Positions 9,002 through 18,347 of a stretch of 64,000 nt of DNA are shown piece after piece. The notes beneath the pieces were generated by a model. That model was given only the letters and a program-made list of their open reading frames with translations. It did no database searches and was not told where the DNA came from. Positions within the stretch are counted from its first letter, which is position 1, and every line of letters begins with the position of its first letter. A program made the translations under genes and the position numbers. This DNA comes from Tunturiibacter empetritectus. Lineage in GTDB: Bacteria > Acidobacteriota > Terriglobia > Terriglobales > Acidobacteriaceae. The stretch is taken from contig NZ_JACHDZ010000001.1 of NCBI RefSeq assembly GCF_014201375.1, positions 661,206 to 725,205 of the forward strand. Reading direction: 5' to 3'.

Positions 9002-9726
9002 AGACCTTATCGACGGAGGAGATCGGCAAGTCGTACGGCGGCCGCCAGGTGGTGAAGGGAGTGAGCCTTGAGATCGAACAGGGCGAGGTGGTTGGGCTGC
9101 TTGGGCCGAACGGCGCGGGGAAGACGACGAGTTTCTACATGATCGTTGGGCTGGTGCGTCCGGATTCCGGGCGCGTGCTTGCGGATGGGCACGACATTAG
9201 TCGGCTGCCGATGTATCTGCGAGCAAGGAACTATGGGATTAGCTATCTGCCGCAGGAGCCTTCGGTGTTTCGCAAGCTGACGGTGCAGGACAACATCCTG
9301 GCCGTGCTGGAGGCGCAGCAGTTGAGCTGGGAGAGCCGGCGGACGCGCACGGAAAAGCTGATTGAGCAGCTGAATCTAGGCCATGTGCGGAAGACGCGGG
9401 GGTATGCGTTGAGCGGGGGAGAGCGCAGGCGGGTGGAGATTGCGCGGTGCCTGGCGATCGAACCGGCGTTCATTCTGCTGGATGAACCGTTTTCGGGTAT
9501 CGATCCAATTGCTGTGCTGGACCTGCAGGAGATCATCTTCGGGTTGAAGAAGAGTGGGATTGGGGTGTTGATTACGGACCACAATGTGCGAGAGACTTTG
9601 TCCGTAACTGACAGGGCTTACATCATCGCTGAGGGGAAGATTTTTAAGGCTGGAACGCCGGGCGAGCTGGGGCGCGATCCTGAGGTGCGGCGGATCTATC
9701 TGGGCGAAAACTTCTCGATGAGTTAA
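8998..9726 (+). CDS. lptB: LPS export ABC transporter ATP-binding protein LptB
   Basis: 242 residues, the standard LptB length. Walker A is GPNGAGKT at residues 36-43, followed by the Q-loop region '[18 protein letters not shown]' (an LptB signature), ABC signature LSGGERRR and Walker B ILLDEPF. It supplies ATP hydrolysis to LptFG for pulling LPS out of the inner membrane. Its start overlaps the lptC/A fusion stop by four bases. LptF and LptG are not in this window. Very secure. Confidence 0.97.
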   Translation: MKTLSTEEIGKSYGGRQVVKGVSLEIEQGEVVGLLGPNGAGKTTSFYMIVGLVRPDSGRVLADGHDISRLPMYLRARNYGISYLPQEPSVFRKLTVQDNILAVLEAQQLSWESRRTRTEKLIEQLNLGHVRKTRGYALSGGERRRVEIARCLAIEPAFILLDEPFSGIDPIAVLDLQEIIFGLKKSGIGVLITDHNVRETLSVTDRAYIIAEGKIFKAGTPGELGRDPEVRRIYLGENFSMS

Positions 9727-9736
9727 CGAGCTGTAA

Positions 9737-9758
9737 CTTTACAACTTCTGTTGTAAGG
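9737..9758. other. Hairpin after lptB
   Basis: CTTTACAAC and GTTGTAAGG pair (one G-T pair) around TTCT, just 11 bases after the lptB stop. It is not followed by a T-tract, so it is a weak terminator candidate at best. A TTGACA hexamer at 9791 suggests that rpoN may have its own promoter, but I see no convincing -10 at the proper distance. Confidence 0.3.
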
Positions 9759-9951
9759 CAGAGATGCTATCGGTGCAGGGCGCGCAGCCTTTGACAGCGT
9801 TAGACTTACAGCGAGATCGAGGCAGGGCGTGTAGACTTTGGCCAAGTCAGGGAATGGCGCTCTGTTTGAAATTAATTGCACAATGAGCACGAGACTTGCC
9901 AAATGGCAGATCCGGAGCAAAGTTAAAGTAATCAGGTCGTGAGGGAATAAC

Positions 9952-11694
9952 GTGTTGCTGCAACCGAAGCTGAACTTGAAAGTCTCGCAACGACAGGTAT
10001 TGACACCTGGACTGGTGCAGATGGTCAGCGTACTGGCGCTGAACAAGCTCGAGCTGAGAGAGATGATCAACACCGAGATGGTGGAGAATCCGGTGCTGGA
10101 GGAGTTGGAAGAGTCGGTTGCCACATTGGATGAGAGAGCAGGTCTTGAGGGGGATCGGGAGCGCTCGGCGGAAGATGTGGCCGCGGAGAGCGAGAGGGTA
10201 GAAAAGGACCCGTTCGACGAGATCGACTTTGGCAGCTACTTTCAGGATTATCTTGATCCTGGCTTTAGGACCGCTTCGAACTTTGAGGAGTACGACAAGC
10301 CGTCGTTCGAGAACTTTCTTTCGCAGCCGAGTACGCTAAGCGACCATCTGGCGTGGCAGCTGGGTTCGCTGACCTTGAGCCCAGAGGTGCGCGCTGCGGC
10401 AGAGTTGGTGGTGGGGAATCTGAATGAAAATGGCTACCTGACAGCAAGCGACGAGGAGTTGGTGGAAGCTCTGCTACAGATGCAGGAGCCGGAACGTTCG
10501 GAGCCGATTCCATTTGACCGTGGGGCCCGCAGCAGATCGGCGCGGGTGTGGGATCTTCCGGAGAAAAAGGAAGAGCGCGACCACTCTGTGGACGGCGAGT
10601 CGCTGGATTTAGCGGCTGCGTCCGACGAGACGTCTGGTGTGTTTTTGGCGGCGGTTCGCGAGGCACGGAAGGTGGTTAATTTCCTTGATCCGGTAGGGGT
10701 AGGGTCAAGAGATTTGCGGGAGTGTCTGCTGATTCAGATATGTGCTCAGCAGGGCGAGGCGGCGATCGTGCTGCGACGCCAACAGATGCACGCTGCAGAG
10801 AAGGCTGCAAGAAATGGTGCAGCCGGCGCCAGCGATGAAGACTATGGCGCGATCGAGGCGGTTGCAGCCTCGGATAGTCCGGGGCGTGAAGATGTCTTCA
10901 GTATCGCGACACACATTGTGACGAACTGCCTGCCGCTGTTGCAGAAGAAGGATATGCGCGAGCTGACACGGAGCTGCGGGCGGACGGCGGATGAGGTGAA
11001 TGCGGCGGTGGAGTTTATCCGTACCTTGGATCCGCGGCCGGGACAGCGGTATAACCACAGCGAAACACGGCTCATTGAGCCGGATGTGGCGTTTGTGAAG
11101 CGCGACGATGTCTATGTTGTACTGATGAACGAAGAGGATATGCCTACGCTTCGGTTGAACCAGGGCTATCGCAAGATGCTGCAACAGAAGCAGACGGAGA
11201 AGGAAGTCAAAGAGTACGTGAAGGAGCGGTACAAATCGGCGATTCAACTGCTGCGGAACATCGAGCAGAGGAAGAATACGATCGTGCGGACGTGTGAGGT
11301 GATCGTCAGGCGGCAGCAGGAGTTTCTCGAGCATGGGGTCAACGCTCTGAAGCCGATGATGATTAAAGAGGTTGCGGAGGAGATTGGGGTGCATCCTTCG
11401 ACAGTTAGCCGCGCGGTGGCGAATAAGTATGTGCATACCTCGCAGGGCGTGTTCGAGCTGCGCTTTTTCTTCTCCGAGGGAGTGAATGGGCCTGAGGGTG
11501 GGGATCTGCCGCTGGTGCTGCTGAAGCGAAAGGTTAAGAAGCTGATCGAGGAAGAGGATGAGCGGAAGCCGCTGACGGACGATCAACTGGCGGCTGAGTT
11601 GCAGCGGCAGGGGATTCAGGTGACCCGAAGGACGGTCGCGAAGTACCGGGAAGATATGCAGATTCCAAGTACGCACCAGCGTCGTGTACGCTGA
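9952..11694 (+). CDS. rpoN: RNA polymerase sigma-54 factor
   Basis: 580 residues from a GTG start with GAGGGA five bases upstream. Region I ('LNLKVSQRQVLTPGLVQMVSV...LELREMI') is the activator-interacting domain. An acidic region II follows, then the core-binding domain ('SDHLAWQL' to 'LDPRPGQRYN'), the HTH 'IGVHPSTVSRAVANKYVHT', and the C-terminal RpoN box (VTRRTVAKYRED). The region around residues 180-215 and 280-310 contains insertions compared with E. coli (477 aa). It directs transcription from -24/-12 promoters with enhancer-binding proteins. It lies in the classic lptB-rpoN-hpf order. Confidence 0.96.
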   Translation: MLLQPKLNLKVSQRQVLTPGLVQMVSVLALNKLELREMINTEMVENPVLEELEESVATLDERAGLEGDRERSAEDVAAESERVEKDPFDEIDFGSYFQDYLDPGFRTASNFEEYDKPSFENFLSQPSTLSDHLAWQLGSLTLSPEVRAAAELVVGNLNENGYLTASDEELVEALLQMQEPERSEPIPFDRGARSRSARVWDLPEKKEERDHSVDGESLDLAAASDETSGVFLAAVREARKVVNFLDPVGVGSRDLRECLLIQICAQQGEAAIVLRRQQMHAAEKAARNGAAGASDEDYGAIEAVAASDSPGREDVFSIATHIVTNCLPLLQKKDMRELTRSCGRTADEVNAAVEFIRTLDPRPGQRYNHSETRLIEPDVAFVKRDDVYVVLMNEEDMPTLRLNQGYRKMLQQKQTEKEVKEYVKERYKSAIQLLRNIEQRKNTIVRTCEVIVRRQQEFLEHGVNALKPMMIKEVAEEIGVHPSTVSRAVANKYVHTSQGVFELRFFFSEGVNGPEGGDLPLVLLKRKVKKLIEEEDERKPLTDDQLAAELQRQGIQVTRRTVAKYREDMQIPSTHQRRVR

Positions 11695-11739
11695 TCGTCT
11701 GCGAAAGATCCGAACCGATCGCGGGAACGAGGTAAGCGT

Positions 11740-12360
11740 ATGGACGTGGAGTACACCGGCAGACAGACGACTATTACAAAAAAGCTGAAGTCACAGACCG
11801 AGGAAGGCGTGGAGGCGATTGCGAAGATCGTCGGCAACTCCGGCAGCGTGCATGTGATTTTGTCCACGGACAAGTATCGGCAGATCGCCGAGGTGACGGT
11901 GCAGACCAGGCATCAGAAGCTGGTAGCACGGTGTGAGGCGACGGACATGATCGTCGCGCTGCATGATGCGCTGGCGAAGATTGAACAGCAGGCGATTCGG
12001 CACAAGAAGAGATACGGGACGATCAAGCGGCATCCCAAGTCGGATTTGAAGGGAGCTGCGGTTGAAGCAGCGCCGGTTGTGCGCAAGACCGCCGCAGTAA
12101 AGGTGGCGACGAAGAACAGTGTTGGCCGTAAGGCAGTGCCGATGCTGGTGCACTCTTTTCCTTCTCACTCGCCGCTTGCGGAGCCGCATGTGGTGCGGTC
12201 GAATGATTCGGTTGCGCTGCGGCCGATGTCGATCGAGGAGGCAGTGAAGGAGGCTGCGTTTCGCGACCGCGAGGTGTTTGTGTTTCGTGACCATGGCGGG
12301 CAGGCGATGGTGCTCTATCGCAAGCGTGACGGGAAGATGGAGCTGATTGAAGTTCCTTAG
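11740..12360 (+). CDS. hpf: Ribosome hibernation promoting factor (long-form-like)
   Basis: 206 residues. Residues 1-95 form the HPF/YfiA S30AE domain ('MDVEYTGRQTTITKKLKSQTEE', 'HDALAKIEQQAIRHKKR'), which binds the 30S subunit in stationary phase. A Lys/Ala/Val-rich linker (~96-150) leads to a C-terminal domain of ~55 residues ('SIEEAVKEAAFRDREVFVFRD') that matches the long-HPF dimerisation domain used to form 100S ribosomes. A strong site (GAGGTAA) precedes the ATG. It lies 45 bases after rpoN, its standard neighbour. Confidence 0.92.
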   Translation: MDVEYTGRQTTITKKLKSQTEEGVEAIAKIVGNSGSVHVILSTDKYRQIAEVTVQTRHQKLVARCEATDMIVALHDALAKIEQQAIRHKKRYGTIKRHPKSDLKGAAVEAAPVVRKTAAVKVATKNSVGRKAVPMLVHSFPSHSPLAEPHVVRSNDSVALRPMSIEEAVKEAAFRDREVFVFRDHGGQAMVLYRKRDGKMELIEVP

Positions 12361-12397
12361 AGCGCGGTTCTTTAGACTGGGATGCTAGGATTTCTGC

Positions 12398-13339
12398 ATG
12401 ACGAGCAAGCGGGTCACGAAGAGTTCTGTGAAGTCATCCACTGGAACACGCAGGAAGAAAATCGTGGAGGTCGCGCTTCCGGAACACCGGGGCGAGTTGG
12501 TCATTCTGACGGGGCTTTCGGGGTCGGGAAAGCTGTCGGCGCTGAAGGCGTTTGAGGATCTAGGCTATTACTCGGTCGACAATTTGCCGCTGGAGTTAGT
12601 GCCGAGTTTTGCGGATCTTGTTCGGCAGTCCGCGGAGATCGAACGCGCGGCGCTGGTGGTCGATGTGCGCGAAGGCATGCGACTGGATCAGTTCCCGTCG
12701 ATTCTGAAGAAGGTTCTGAAGATACTGCCTACGCGAGTCCTTTTCCTGGAGGCTAGCGAAGACGCGCTGATTCGGCGATTCTCCGAGACGCGGCGGCCTC
12801 ATCCGATGGGAGGCAGCGATACTGTCGTAAAGTCGATTCGGGCCGAACGCAAGCGGCTCGATCCGATTCGCAATGTCGCCGACATCGTGTTGGATACGAC
12901 GAAGTTCAACGTGCATGATCTTCGGGCGCATATCAACTCGCAGTTTGAACGCGAGGAGAGCGGACGGGCTCTGATGATCTCGTCGAACAGCTTTGGTTTC
13001 AAGAATGGCGTGCCTGCAGAGGCCGATCTGGTGTTTGACGTGCGGTTTTTGCCGAATCCTCACTTCGTGCCGGAGTTTCGCAAACTGACTGGGAAGCACC
13101 CTAAGGTCGCGAAGTACGTCCTGCAGTTTCCTCAGACGAAGGAGTTTTTAGATAAGACTGCCGAGATGTTGAAGTTTCTTCTGCCTCACTACATCAAGGA
13201 AGGGAAGAGTTACCTGACGGTGGCGTTTGGATGCACCGGAGGCCAGCATCGGTCCGTCTTTATCGCGGAAGAGATGAAGAAGCGGATGGCGGCTGAGGGA
13301 TATCGAGTGAAGACCGCTCATCGGGATATGCCGAAGTAG
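12398..13339 (+). CDS. rapZ: RapZ family nucleotide-binding protein (RNase adapter type)
   Basis: 313 residues with a ~28-residue basic N-terminal extension before the conserved start. The P-loop reads GLSGSGKLS, where the family has GSGKS: the Ser/Thr that coordinates magnesium is Leu here. The rest is typical: 'ALKAFEDLGYYSVDNLP', 'RRPHPM', and the C-terminal 'LTVAFGCTGGQHRSVFIAE' with its conserved Cys and His. In enterobacteria RapZ links glucosamine-6-phosphate sensing to GlmZ sRNA decay; no such sRNA is visible here, so the client is unknown. It belongs to the rpoN-hpf-rapZ cluster. Confidence 0.93.
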   Translation: MTSKRVTKSSVKSSTGTRRKKIVEVALPEHRGELVILTGLSGSGKLSALKAFEDLGYYSVDNLPLELVPSFADLVRQSAEIERAALVVDVREGMRLDQFPSILKKVLKILPTRVLFLEASEDALIRRFSETRRPHPMGGSDTVVKSIRAERKRLDPIRNVADIVLDTTKFNVHDLRAHINSQFEREESGRALMISSNSFGFKNGVPAEADLVFDVRFLPNPHFVPEFRKLTGKHPKVAKYVLQFPQTKEFLDKTAEMLKFLLPHYIKEGKSYLTVAFGCTGGQHRSVFIAEEMKKRMAAEGYRVKTAHRDMPK

Positions 13340-13426
13340 CTGCTGCGCGCGGCTGCACACAGAAGAAGGCACGCAATAGAATAGTGAGATGCGCGATGCA
13401 ATGGCGACAATCGGGAGAGTGACGGC

Positions 13427-15301
13427 TTGAGGCGCATCTGGCGATTGCTGCTGTATGTACGGCCGTATGCCCTTTATTCGGCGGCGTCGGTGGCATTGAT
13501 GGCTGTAGTGGGCGCGATGGCGGCGTTTCGCGTGTTGCTGGTAAAGCCAATCTTCGACAATGTGTTAAGCCCGGATGCGTACACGCATGATGTGCTGGTG
13601 TTCCCTCATGTTCCTCTTCTTGGCAGGCCGTTGAACCTGCACTTTCTGGTTCCGAGCCCACTGCATAATGCGTGGACGGTGGTGGCGTATGCGCTGGTGG
13701 TCTCTGCCCTGGTGAAGTCTGTGTGTGATTATGTGGGGACTTACCTGGTCAACTACGCGGGCTTCGGGATGATTACCGACCTGCGCAACGATCTGTACAA
13801 CGCAGTGCTGCGTCGTTCCGTGGGCTTCTTTCAGAAACATACGACGGGCACTTTGCTGTCGACGCTGATCAACGATATCGAGCGCGTGCAGACTGCGATG
13901 TCGAGCGTGCTGGGGGAGTTTCTGCAGCAGATATTCACGTTGATCTTTATGATCGGCGTGGCGATTTTTTATGGTGGAAAGCTGGCCTGGGTATTGTTGC
14001 TGTTCGTTCCTGTGGTGATCTCCTCGGCGCGGCGCATTGGGCGGAGAGTTCGGCAGACGACTCGCAAGGGGCAGGATAAGCTGGCAGAGATCCAGAATAT
14101 TATTCACGAGACGATTACGGGCAATCGAATTGTGAAGGCCTTCGGCATGGAGTTGTGGGAGATGAACCGCTTCCGGCGTGCGGCGCGGAGACTGTTCAGC
14201 GCCAATCTGCGGTCGGTGAGTGTGCAGGCGATCAGCTCTCCGTTGATGGATGGGCTTGGTTCGGTTGCGATTGCACTGCTGTTGCTGCTTGGCCGCGACC
14301 GCATCAAGAGCGGCTCGATGACGATCGGGTCGTTTATCTCTTTCTTGATCGCGGTGTTTACGCTGTATGATCCGGTGCGGAAGTTTGCGCTGTTTTATAA
14401 CAGCTTTCAGCAGGCGCTGGGGGCAAGCGAAGAGATCTTCAAGTTTATGGATGCGCAGGACGATGTGCAGGAGAAGAAGCGCGCGTTTGTGTTGAAGGAG
14501 TTTCAGGAGGAGATCCGTTTTGAAGATGTTGGCTTCGCTTATGAGAGCGACGGCGAAGTAAAACAGGTGCTGCGTGGGATTAACTTGAACGTGCGGCCGG
14601 GTGAAGTCATCGCGTTTGTTGGTCCGAGCGGAGCGGGCAAGTCCTCGCTGGTGAATTTGATTCCGCGTTTCTTCGATGTAAATGAAGGAAGGATCCTGCT
14701 GGATGGGCACGATCTGCGGGACGTGACGATTGCTTCGCTGCGGCAACAGATTGGCAAGGTGACGCAGGAGACGGTCCTGTTCAACGACACGGTGCGGAAT
14801 AACATCGCTTACGGTCAACCAGATGTTCCGATGAGCAAGGTGGAAGAGGCGGCGCGGATGGCGTTGGCACATGAGTTCATTCTCAACATGCCCGACGGGT
14901 ATAACACGATGGTTGGTGAGAAGGGGACGCGGCTGAGTGGGGGCGAACGTCAGAGACTGGCGATTGCTCGGGCAATCTTGAAGAATGCTCCGATCCTGAT
15001 TCTGGATGAGGCGACATCGGCTCTCGACATGGAGAGCGAACAATATGTGCAGGCGGCGTTGGCGAACCTGATGCAGGGGCGGACGGTGTTTGTGATTGCA
15101 CATCGCCTGTCGACCGTGCGGCGAGCCTCTCGGATTGCGGTGATTGAAGGCGGACAGATCACCGAGAGTGGTACGCATGATGAGCTGATGCAGCACTCGG
15201 GGACTTATCGGCGGCTCTATGACATGCAGTTTAGTGAGAATGACGTTGCACCCGGGAACAGTGAGGGCGTGCTTACGGTCGGGCTGGAGGGGATCGCGTG
15301 A
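13427..15301 (+). CDS. msbA: Lipid A export ABC transporter, MsbA type
   Basis: 624 residues, a full half-transporter: six membrane helices in the first ~320 residues, then a nucleotide-binding domain with Walker A GPSGAGKS, signature LSGGERQR, Walker B ILILDEATSALD and the switch His in VIAHRLST. The start is TTG at 13427 (TTGAGGCGCATC), the first sensible start before the membrane domain. A short insertion between helices 1 and 2 is periplasmic. The position next to lpt genes and lipid A genes elsewhere in the window favours lipid A-core flipping over drug export. Its stop overlaps the next start (GTGA). Confidence 0.88.
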   Translation: MRRIWRLLLYVRPYALYSAASVALMAVVGAMAAFRVLLVKPIFDNVLSPDAYTHDVLVFPHVPLLGRPLNLHFLVPSPLHNAWTVVAYALVVSALVKSVCDYVGTYLVNYAGFGMITDLRNDLYNAVLRRSVGFFQKHTTGTLLSTLINDIERVQTAMSSVLGEFLQQIFTLIFMIGVAIFYGGKLAWVLLLFVPVVISSARRIGRRVRQTTRKGQDKLAEIQNIIHETITGNRIVKAFGMELWEMNRFRRAARRLFSANLRSVSVQAISSPLMDGLGSVAIALLLLLGRDRIKSGSMTIGSFISFLIAVFTLYDPVRKFALFYNSFQQALGASEEIFKFMDAQDDVQEKKRAFVLKEFQEEIRFEDVGFAYESDGEVKQVLRGINLNVRPGEVIAFVGPSGAGKSSLVNLIPRFFDVNEGRILLDGHDLRDVTIASLRQQIGKVTQETVLFNDTVRNNIAYGQPDVPMSKVEEAARMALAHEFILNMPDGYNTMVGEKGTRLSGGERQRLAIARAILKNAPILILDEATSALDMESEQYVQAALANLMQGRTVFVIAHRLSTVRRASRIAVIEGGQITESGTHDELMQHSGTYRRLYDMQFSENDVAPGNSEGVLTVGLEGIA

Positions 15302-16203
15302 CGGACATTTATTCGATGACCGGGTACGCGAGTCTGCGCGGTGCGGTGCGGGATAGCATCGCTTTCACTTTGAGCATGAAGAGCGTGAACCATCGGTTTC
15401 TTGATCTCCATCTCCGGTTGCCTTCTTTCTGCGATGGCCTCGAGGTGCAGATGCGAAGGATGCTGAAGGAGAACCTTCGCCGGGGCCACATCGAGGTGAC
15501 GTTGCAGGTCGAGCGAAGGGCGAACGTTGAGATTCAACTGAACGCGGGTTTGCTTGAGGCTTACGTCCAGGCGTTTCGCGAGGCTGCGGAGACGCATAAC
15601 GTTTCGAGTGAGCCGGATCTGAATGCGATGCTGCGAATACCGGGTGTGATGAGCACTGAGGGCGTTGCTGGTGCGGCTGAGATTGAGGGCCTTGACGCGG
15701 CGGTGCTCTCGCTGGTCGTTCCGTTGGTTGGGAAGCTGAATGAGGGGCGAGCTCAGGAGGGTGCTTCGCTGGGGGCTGAGTTGACGGCCTCAATGCTTCG
15801 GTTGCAGGCGTTTGGGGAAGAGATGGCTGGGCTGAGGAACGGAGTGCGCGAGGCACAGTTTGAGCGGCTGCGCAGCCGGCTGATGGAGTTGACCGCGGGC
15901 GTTCCGGTGAGCGAGGAGCGATTGCTGGCTGAGGCTGCGGTACTGGCGGAGAAGAGCGATATCGAAGAGGAGATCGTTCGGTTGCGGACGCATGTGGAGC
16001 GCTTTGTGGCGATGCTGGAGGAGGGGGGCGAGCTGGGCAAGCGGCTGGACTTTCTGCTGCAGGAGCTGAACCGCGAGGCGAATACGATGTTGTCGAAGAC
16101 CAGTGGAGCAGCGGGTGAGAATAGTTTGCGGATTACGGAGTTAGGACTCGAGATGAAGGCCGAGATCGAGAAGGCTCGGGAGCAGGTTCAGAATCTCGAG
16201 TAG
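15298..16203 (+). CDS. yicC: YicC-family endoribonuclease-like protein
   Basis: 301 residues. 'SMTGYASLRG' at the N-terminus, 'SVNHRFLDLHLRLP' and the C-terminal 'DFLLQELNREANTMLSKTSG' are the three diagnostic YicC blocks. Characterised YicC proteins act as RNA-degrading or RNA-degradation-assisting factors. It starts at a GTG overlapping the msbA stop and is followed by gmk, the usual partner in many phyla (yicC-gmk-rpoZ). No oddities. Confidence 0.92.
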   Translation: MTDIYSMTGYASLRGAVRDSIAFTLSMKSVNHRFLDLHLRLPSFCDGLEVQMRRMLKENLRRGHIEVTLQVERRANVEIQLNAGLLEAYVQAFREAAETHNVSSEPDLNAMLRIPGVMSTEGVAGAAEIEGLDAAVLSLVVPLVGKLNEGRAQEGASLGAELTASMLRLQAFGEEMAGLRNGVREAQFERLRSRLMELTAGVPVSEERLLAEAAVLAEKSDIEEEIVRLRTHVERFVAMLEEGGELGKRLDFLLQELNREANTMLSKTSGAAGENSLRITELGLEMKAEIEKAREQVQNLE

Positions 16204-16259
16204 CTACGCGAGCGCGGTTGTTAGACTGAGTGAAACAGTTTGATAGGTGATTGAGGCGC

Positions 16260-16919
16260 ATGGCAGGAATTCTTTTTATCATTTCGGCGCCGTCGGGTTC
16301 GGGGAAGTCGACGCTGGTGAGTCAGCTGCGAACGTTGGTGGAGGGGTTGGATTTTTCGATTTCGTATACGACGCGGGCGCCACGGGGGTCGGAGACGGAT
16401 GCGCGAGAGTATCACTTCACGACCCGGAAGGAGTTCGAGCGGATGATTGCGGCGGGAGATTTTCTGGAGTGGGCGGAGGTCTTCGGCAACTACTACGGGA
16501 CGGCGATGTCGGCGCTGGGACATGCGAAGGATGCGGGAAAGGACCTGTTGCTGGACATTGATGTGCAGGGTGCGGTGCAGGTGATGAAGAAGATGCCGGC
16601 GGCGGTGTCGATCTTCATCTTGCCTCCTAGTCCGCAGGTGCTGGAGATGCGGCTGCGCAACCGGAGCGAGGCTGAGCATGTGACCTCGGAGGAGGTGATT
16701 CAGAGCCGGCTGGCGGAGGCTCGTACTGAGTTGAAGAAGATGTGGGACTACAAGTATGCGCTGGTGAACGATGTGCTTGACCAGGCTGTGGCGGAGCTGA
16801 GGGCGATTGTTTTGTGTGAGCGCGGCGAACGGGATGGGGTGCAGGCGCTGGCTTCGAGTTGCAGGACCGATGTTGCTTCTCCACGTTTGAAGAGGGCGTT
16901 GAGTACCTTTCACGATTAA
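16260..16919 (+). CDS. gmk: Guanylate kinase
   Basis: 219 residues from the ATG at 16260, with AGGTGA nine bases upstream; a TTG three codons earlier is less likely. P-loop SAPSGSGKST, the GMP-binding 'SYTTRAPRGSE' and 'GDFLEWAEVFGNYYGT', and 'LLLDIDVQGAVQVMKK' define the kinase that converts GMP to GDP. The C-terminal ~25 residues (SSCRTDVASPRLKRAL) extend past the usual end. It sits between yicC and rpoZ. Confidence 0.95.
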   Translation: MAGILFIISAPSGSGKSTLVSQLRTLVEGLDFSISYTTRAPRGSETDAREYHFTTRKEFERMIAAGDFLEWAEVFGNYYGTAMSALGHAKDAGKDLLLDIDVQGAVQVMKKMPAAVSIFILPPSPQVLEMRLRNRSEAEHVTSEEVIQSRLAEARTELKKMWDYKYALVNDVLDQAVAELRAIVLCERGERDGVQALASSCRTDVASPRLKRALSTFHD

Positions 16920-16995
16920 GGACATGTTATCCACTACGAATTGTGTATGGGTTTTCTCCGGGGTGAGTTATAACTTCTGCATCGGGGTGAAACGC

Positions 16996-17208
16996 ATGAC
17001 GATTGAGAATGCATTCCACAATAAGTACAGTCTGGTAAAAGGTGCGGCGCGTCGTGCGCGGCAGCTACAGTCTGGCGCCTCTCCTCTGATCGTGGCCAAG
17101 TCGATGAAGGCTTGTCGCGTGGCGCAGGATGAGATCAAACAGGGACACGTCAAGTTTGTTCTACCGGAGAAGGTGGTAGAACCTGTGCTCGACATTCCCG
17201 TGCACTGA
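16996..17208 (+). CDS. rpoZ: RNA polymerase omega subunit
   Basis: 70 residues beginning MTIENAFHNKYSLVKGAARRARQL; the NKYxLVxxAxxRARQL block is the omega core helix. The start at 16996 has GGGGTGA five bases upstream; the frame is open further up, but those residues are unlike omega. Omega assists RNA polymerase assembly and binds beta-prime. It lies right after gmk, the classical position. Confidence 0.88.
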   Translation: MTIENAFHNKYSLVKGAARRARQLQSGASPLIVAKSMKACRVAQDEIKQGHVKFVLPEKVVEPVLDIPVH

Positions 17209-17255
17209 GCCTGACGCACTGAGCCTGACGACGCTGGCCGCGATATCATAGAGCC

Positions 17256-18161
17256 ATGGCAGGTGAAGCAGAGCAGCTGCGGGCTTACGTGGAATATCTT
17301 CGCGACATGGGCGTCCATGACTTCTATCGTCGGGGCGAGCCGGTGTACGCCGAGGCTGTTCCGGTTTCTGCTACTGTCGATGTAGTTGCTGCGGTCTCCG
17401 TTGTTGGCGAGGTGGCAGAAGCGCGACCGCTGCCTGCGAAGACGACTGTGGTGGAGCAGCCCATTGTTCCAGTTGCCGTTCCCGTTGCTGTTCCTGTTCG
17501 ACCTCAATTTCTGGAGCCTCCCATCGCGAAGCTTGTGAGTTTCGATGATCTTGTTCCCATGCCTGCTGCGCGGGTGGATGCGGCGCATAAGGCTGAGGCG
17601 TTGGCTGAGATCAAGACTGAGATTGGCGATTGCACCCGCTGTCCGCTGGCGTATGCGGGCAGGCGGACGATCGTCTTCGGCGATGGCGATGCCAATGCGC
17701 GGTTGATGTTTGTCGGCGAGGGGCCGGGGGCGGATGAGGACACCTCGGGGATTCCCTTTGTCGGTAAGGCTGGGCAGCTGCTCAACAACATGATCCAGGC
17801 GATGGGCCTCAAGCGCGAGGAGGTTTACATCGCCAACATCGTGAAGTGCAGGCCGCCGGCGAACCGGGTTCCTGAGCCGGTGGAGGCCAATACCTGCGAT
17901 CAGTTTTTGCTGCAGCAGATCGACGTGGTGCAGCCCCAGGTGATCGTGGCGCTGGGGGCTACGGCGGCGATGTATCTGCTGGGGGTGAAGCAGTCCCTGA
18001 GCGCTCTGCGGGGCAGGTGGCATAGCTGCCGGGGAGCGAAGCTGGCGGTGACCTACCATCCGGCGTTTCTGCTGCGCGATCCGGCGATGAAGGGTGAGGC
18101 GTGGAAGGATCTGCAGATGGTGATGAGGGAGCTGGGGTTGAAGTCTCCCGCCAAGTCGTAG
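17256..18161 (+). CDS. Uracil-DNA glycosylase, family 4 (4Fe-4S type)
   Basis: 301 residues. The C-terminal ~200 residues hold the family-4 motifs: CTRCPL with two cluster cysteines, 'FVGEGPGADEDTSGIPFVG' (uracil pocket and catalytic loop), 'IANIVKCRPPANRVPEP' with a third Cys, C in 'EANTCDQF', and the intercalation loop HPAFLLR. It removes uracil from DNA to start base excision repair. The first ~105 residues are a Val/Pro/Ala-rich extension with low complexity, common in acidobacterial and deltaproteobacterial homologues but of unknown role. It follows rpoZ by 47 bases. Confidence 0.93.
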   Translation: MAGEAEQLRAYVEYLRDMGVHDFYRRGEPVYAEAVPVSATVDVVAAVSVVGEVAEARPLPAKTTVVEQPIVPVAVPVAVPVRPQFLEPPIAKLVSFDDLVPMPAARVDAAHKAEALAEIKTEIGDCTRCPLAYAGRRTIVFGDGDANARLMFVGEGPGADEDTSGIPFVGKAGQLLNNMIQAMGLKREEVYIANIVKCRPPANRVPEPVEANTCDQFLLQQIDVVQPQVIVALGATAAMYLLGVKQSLSALRGRWHSCRGAKLAVTYHPAFLLRDPAMKGEAWKDLQMVMRELGLKSPAKS

Positions 18162-18347
18162 AGCTGTCTGTTTTCCTTTCCTGATGCTTCTGTATTCTCG
18201 CGTTATCCCCAGGGAACCCCCCTCCTATTACCGAGGCGTAAGCTGCTTAGAGTCAGCCTCTTGCGGCACGTGTGGGTTGCTAAAAAATTCACAATAAAAG
18301 GGTTGCTTGCAGATTCCTCCATCTAAAGGGTTTATGGGTTCAATGAC

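Noticed and set aside
13565..15196. 543-codon antisense frame over msbA
   Set aside because: Shadow composition; the plus-strand frame has all ABC motifs.
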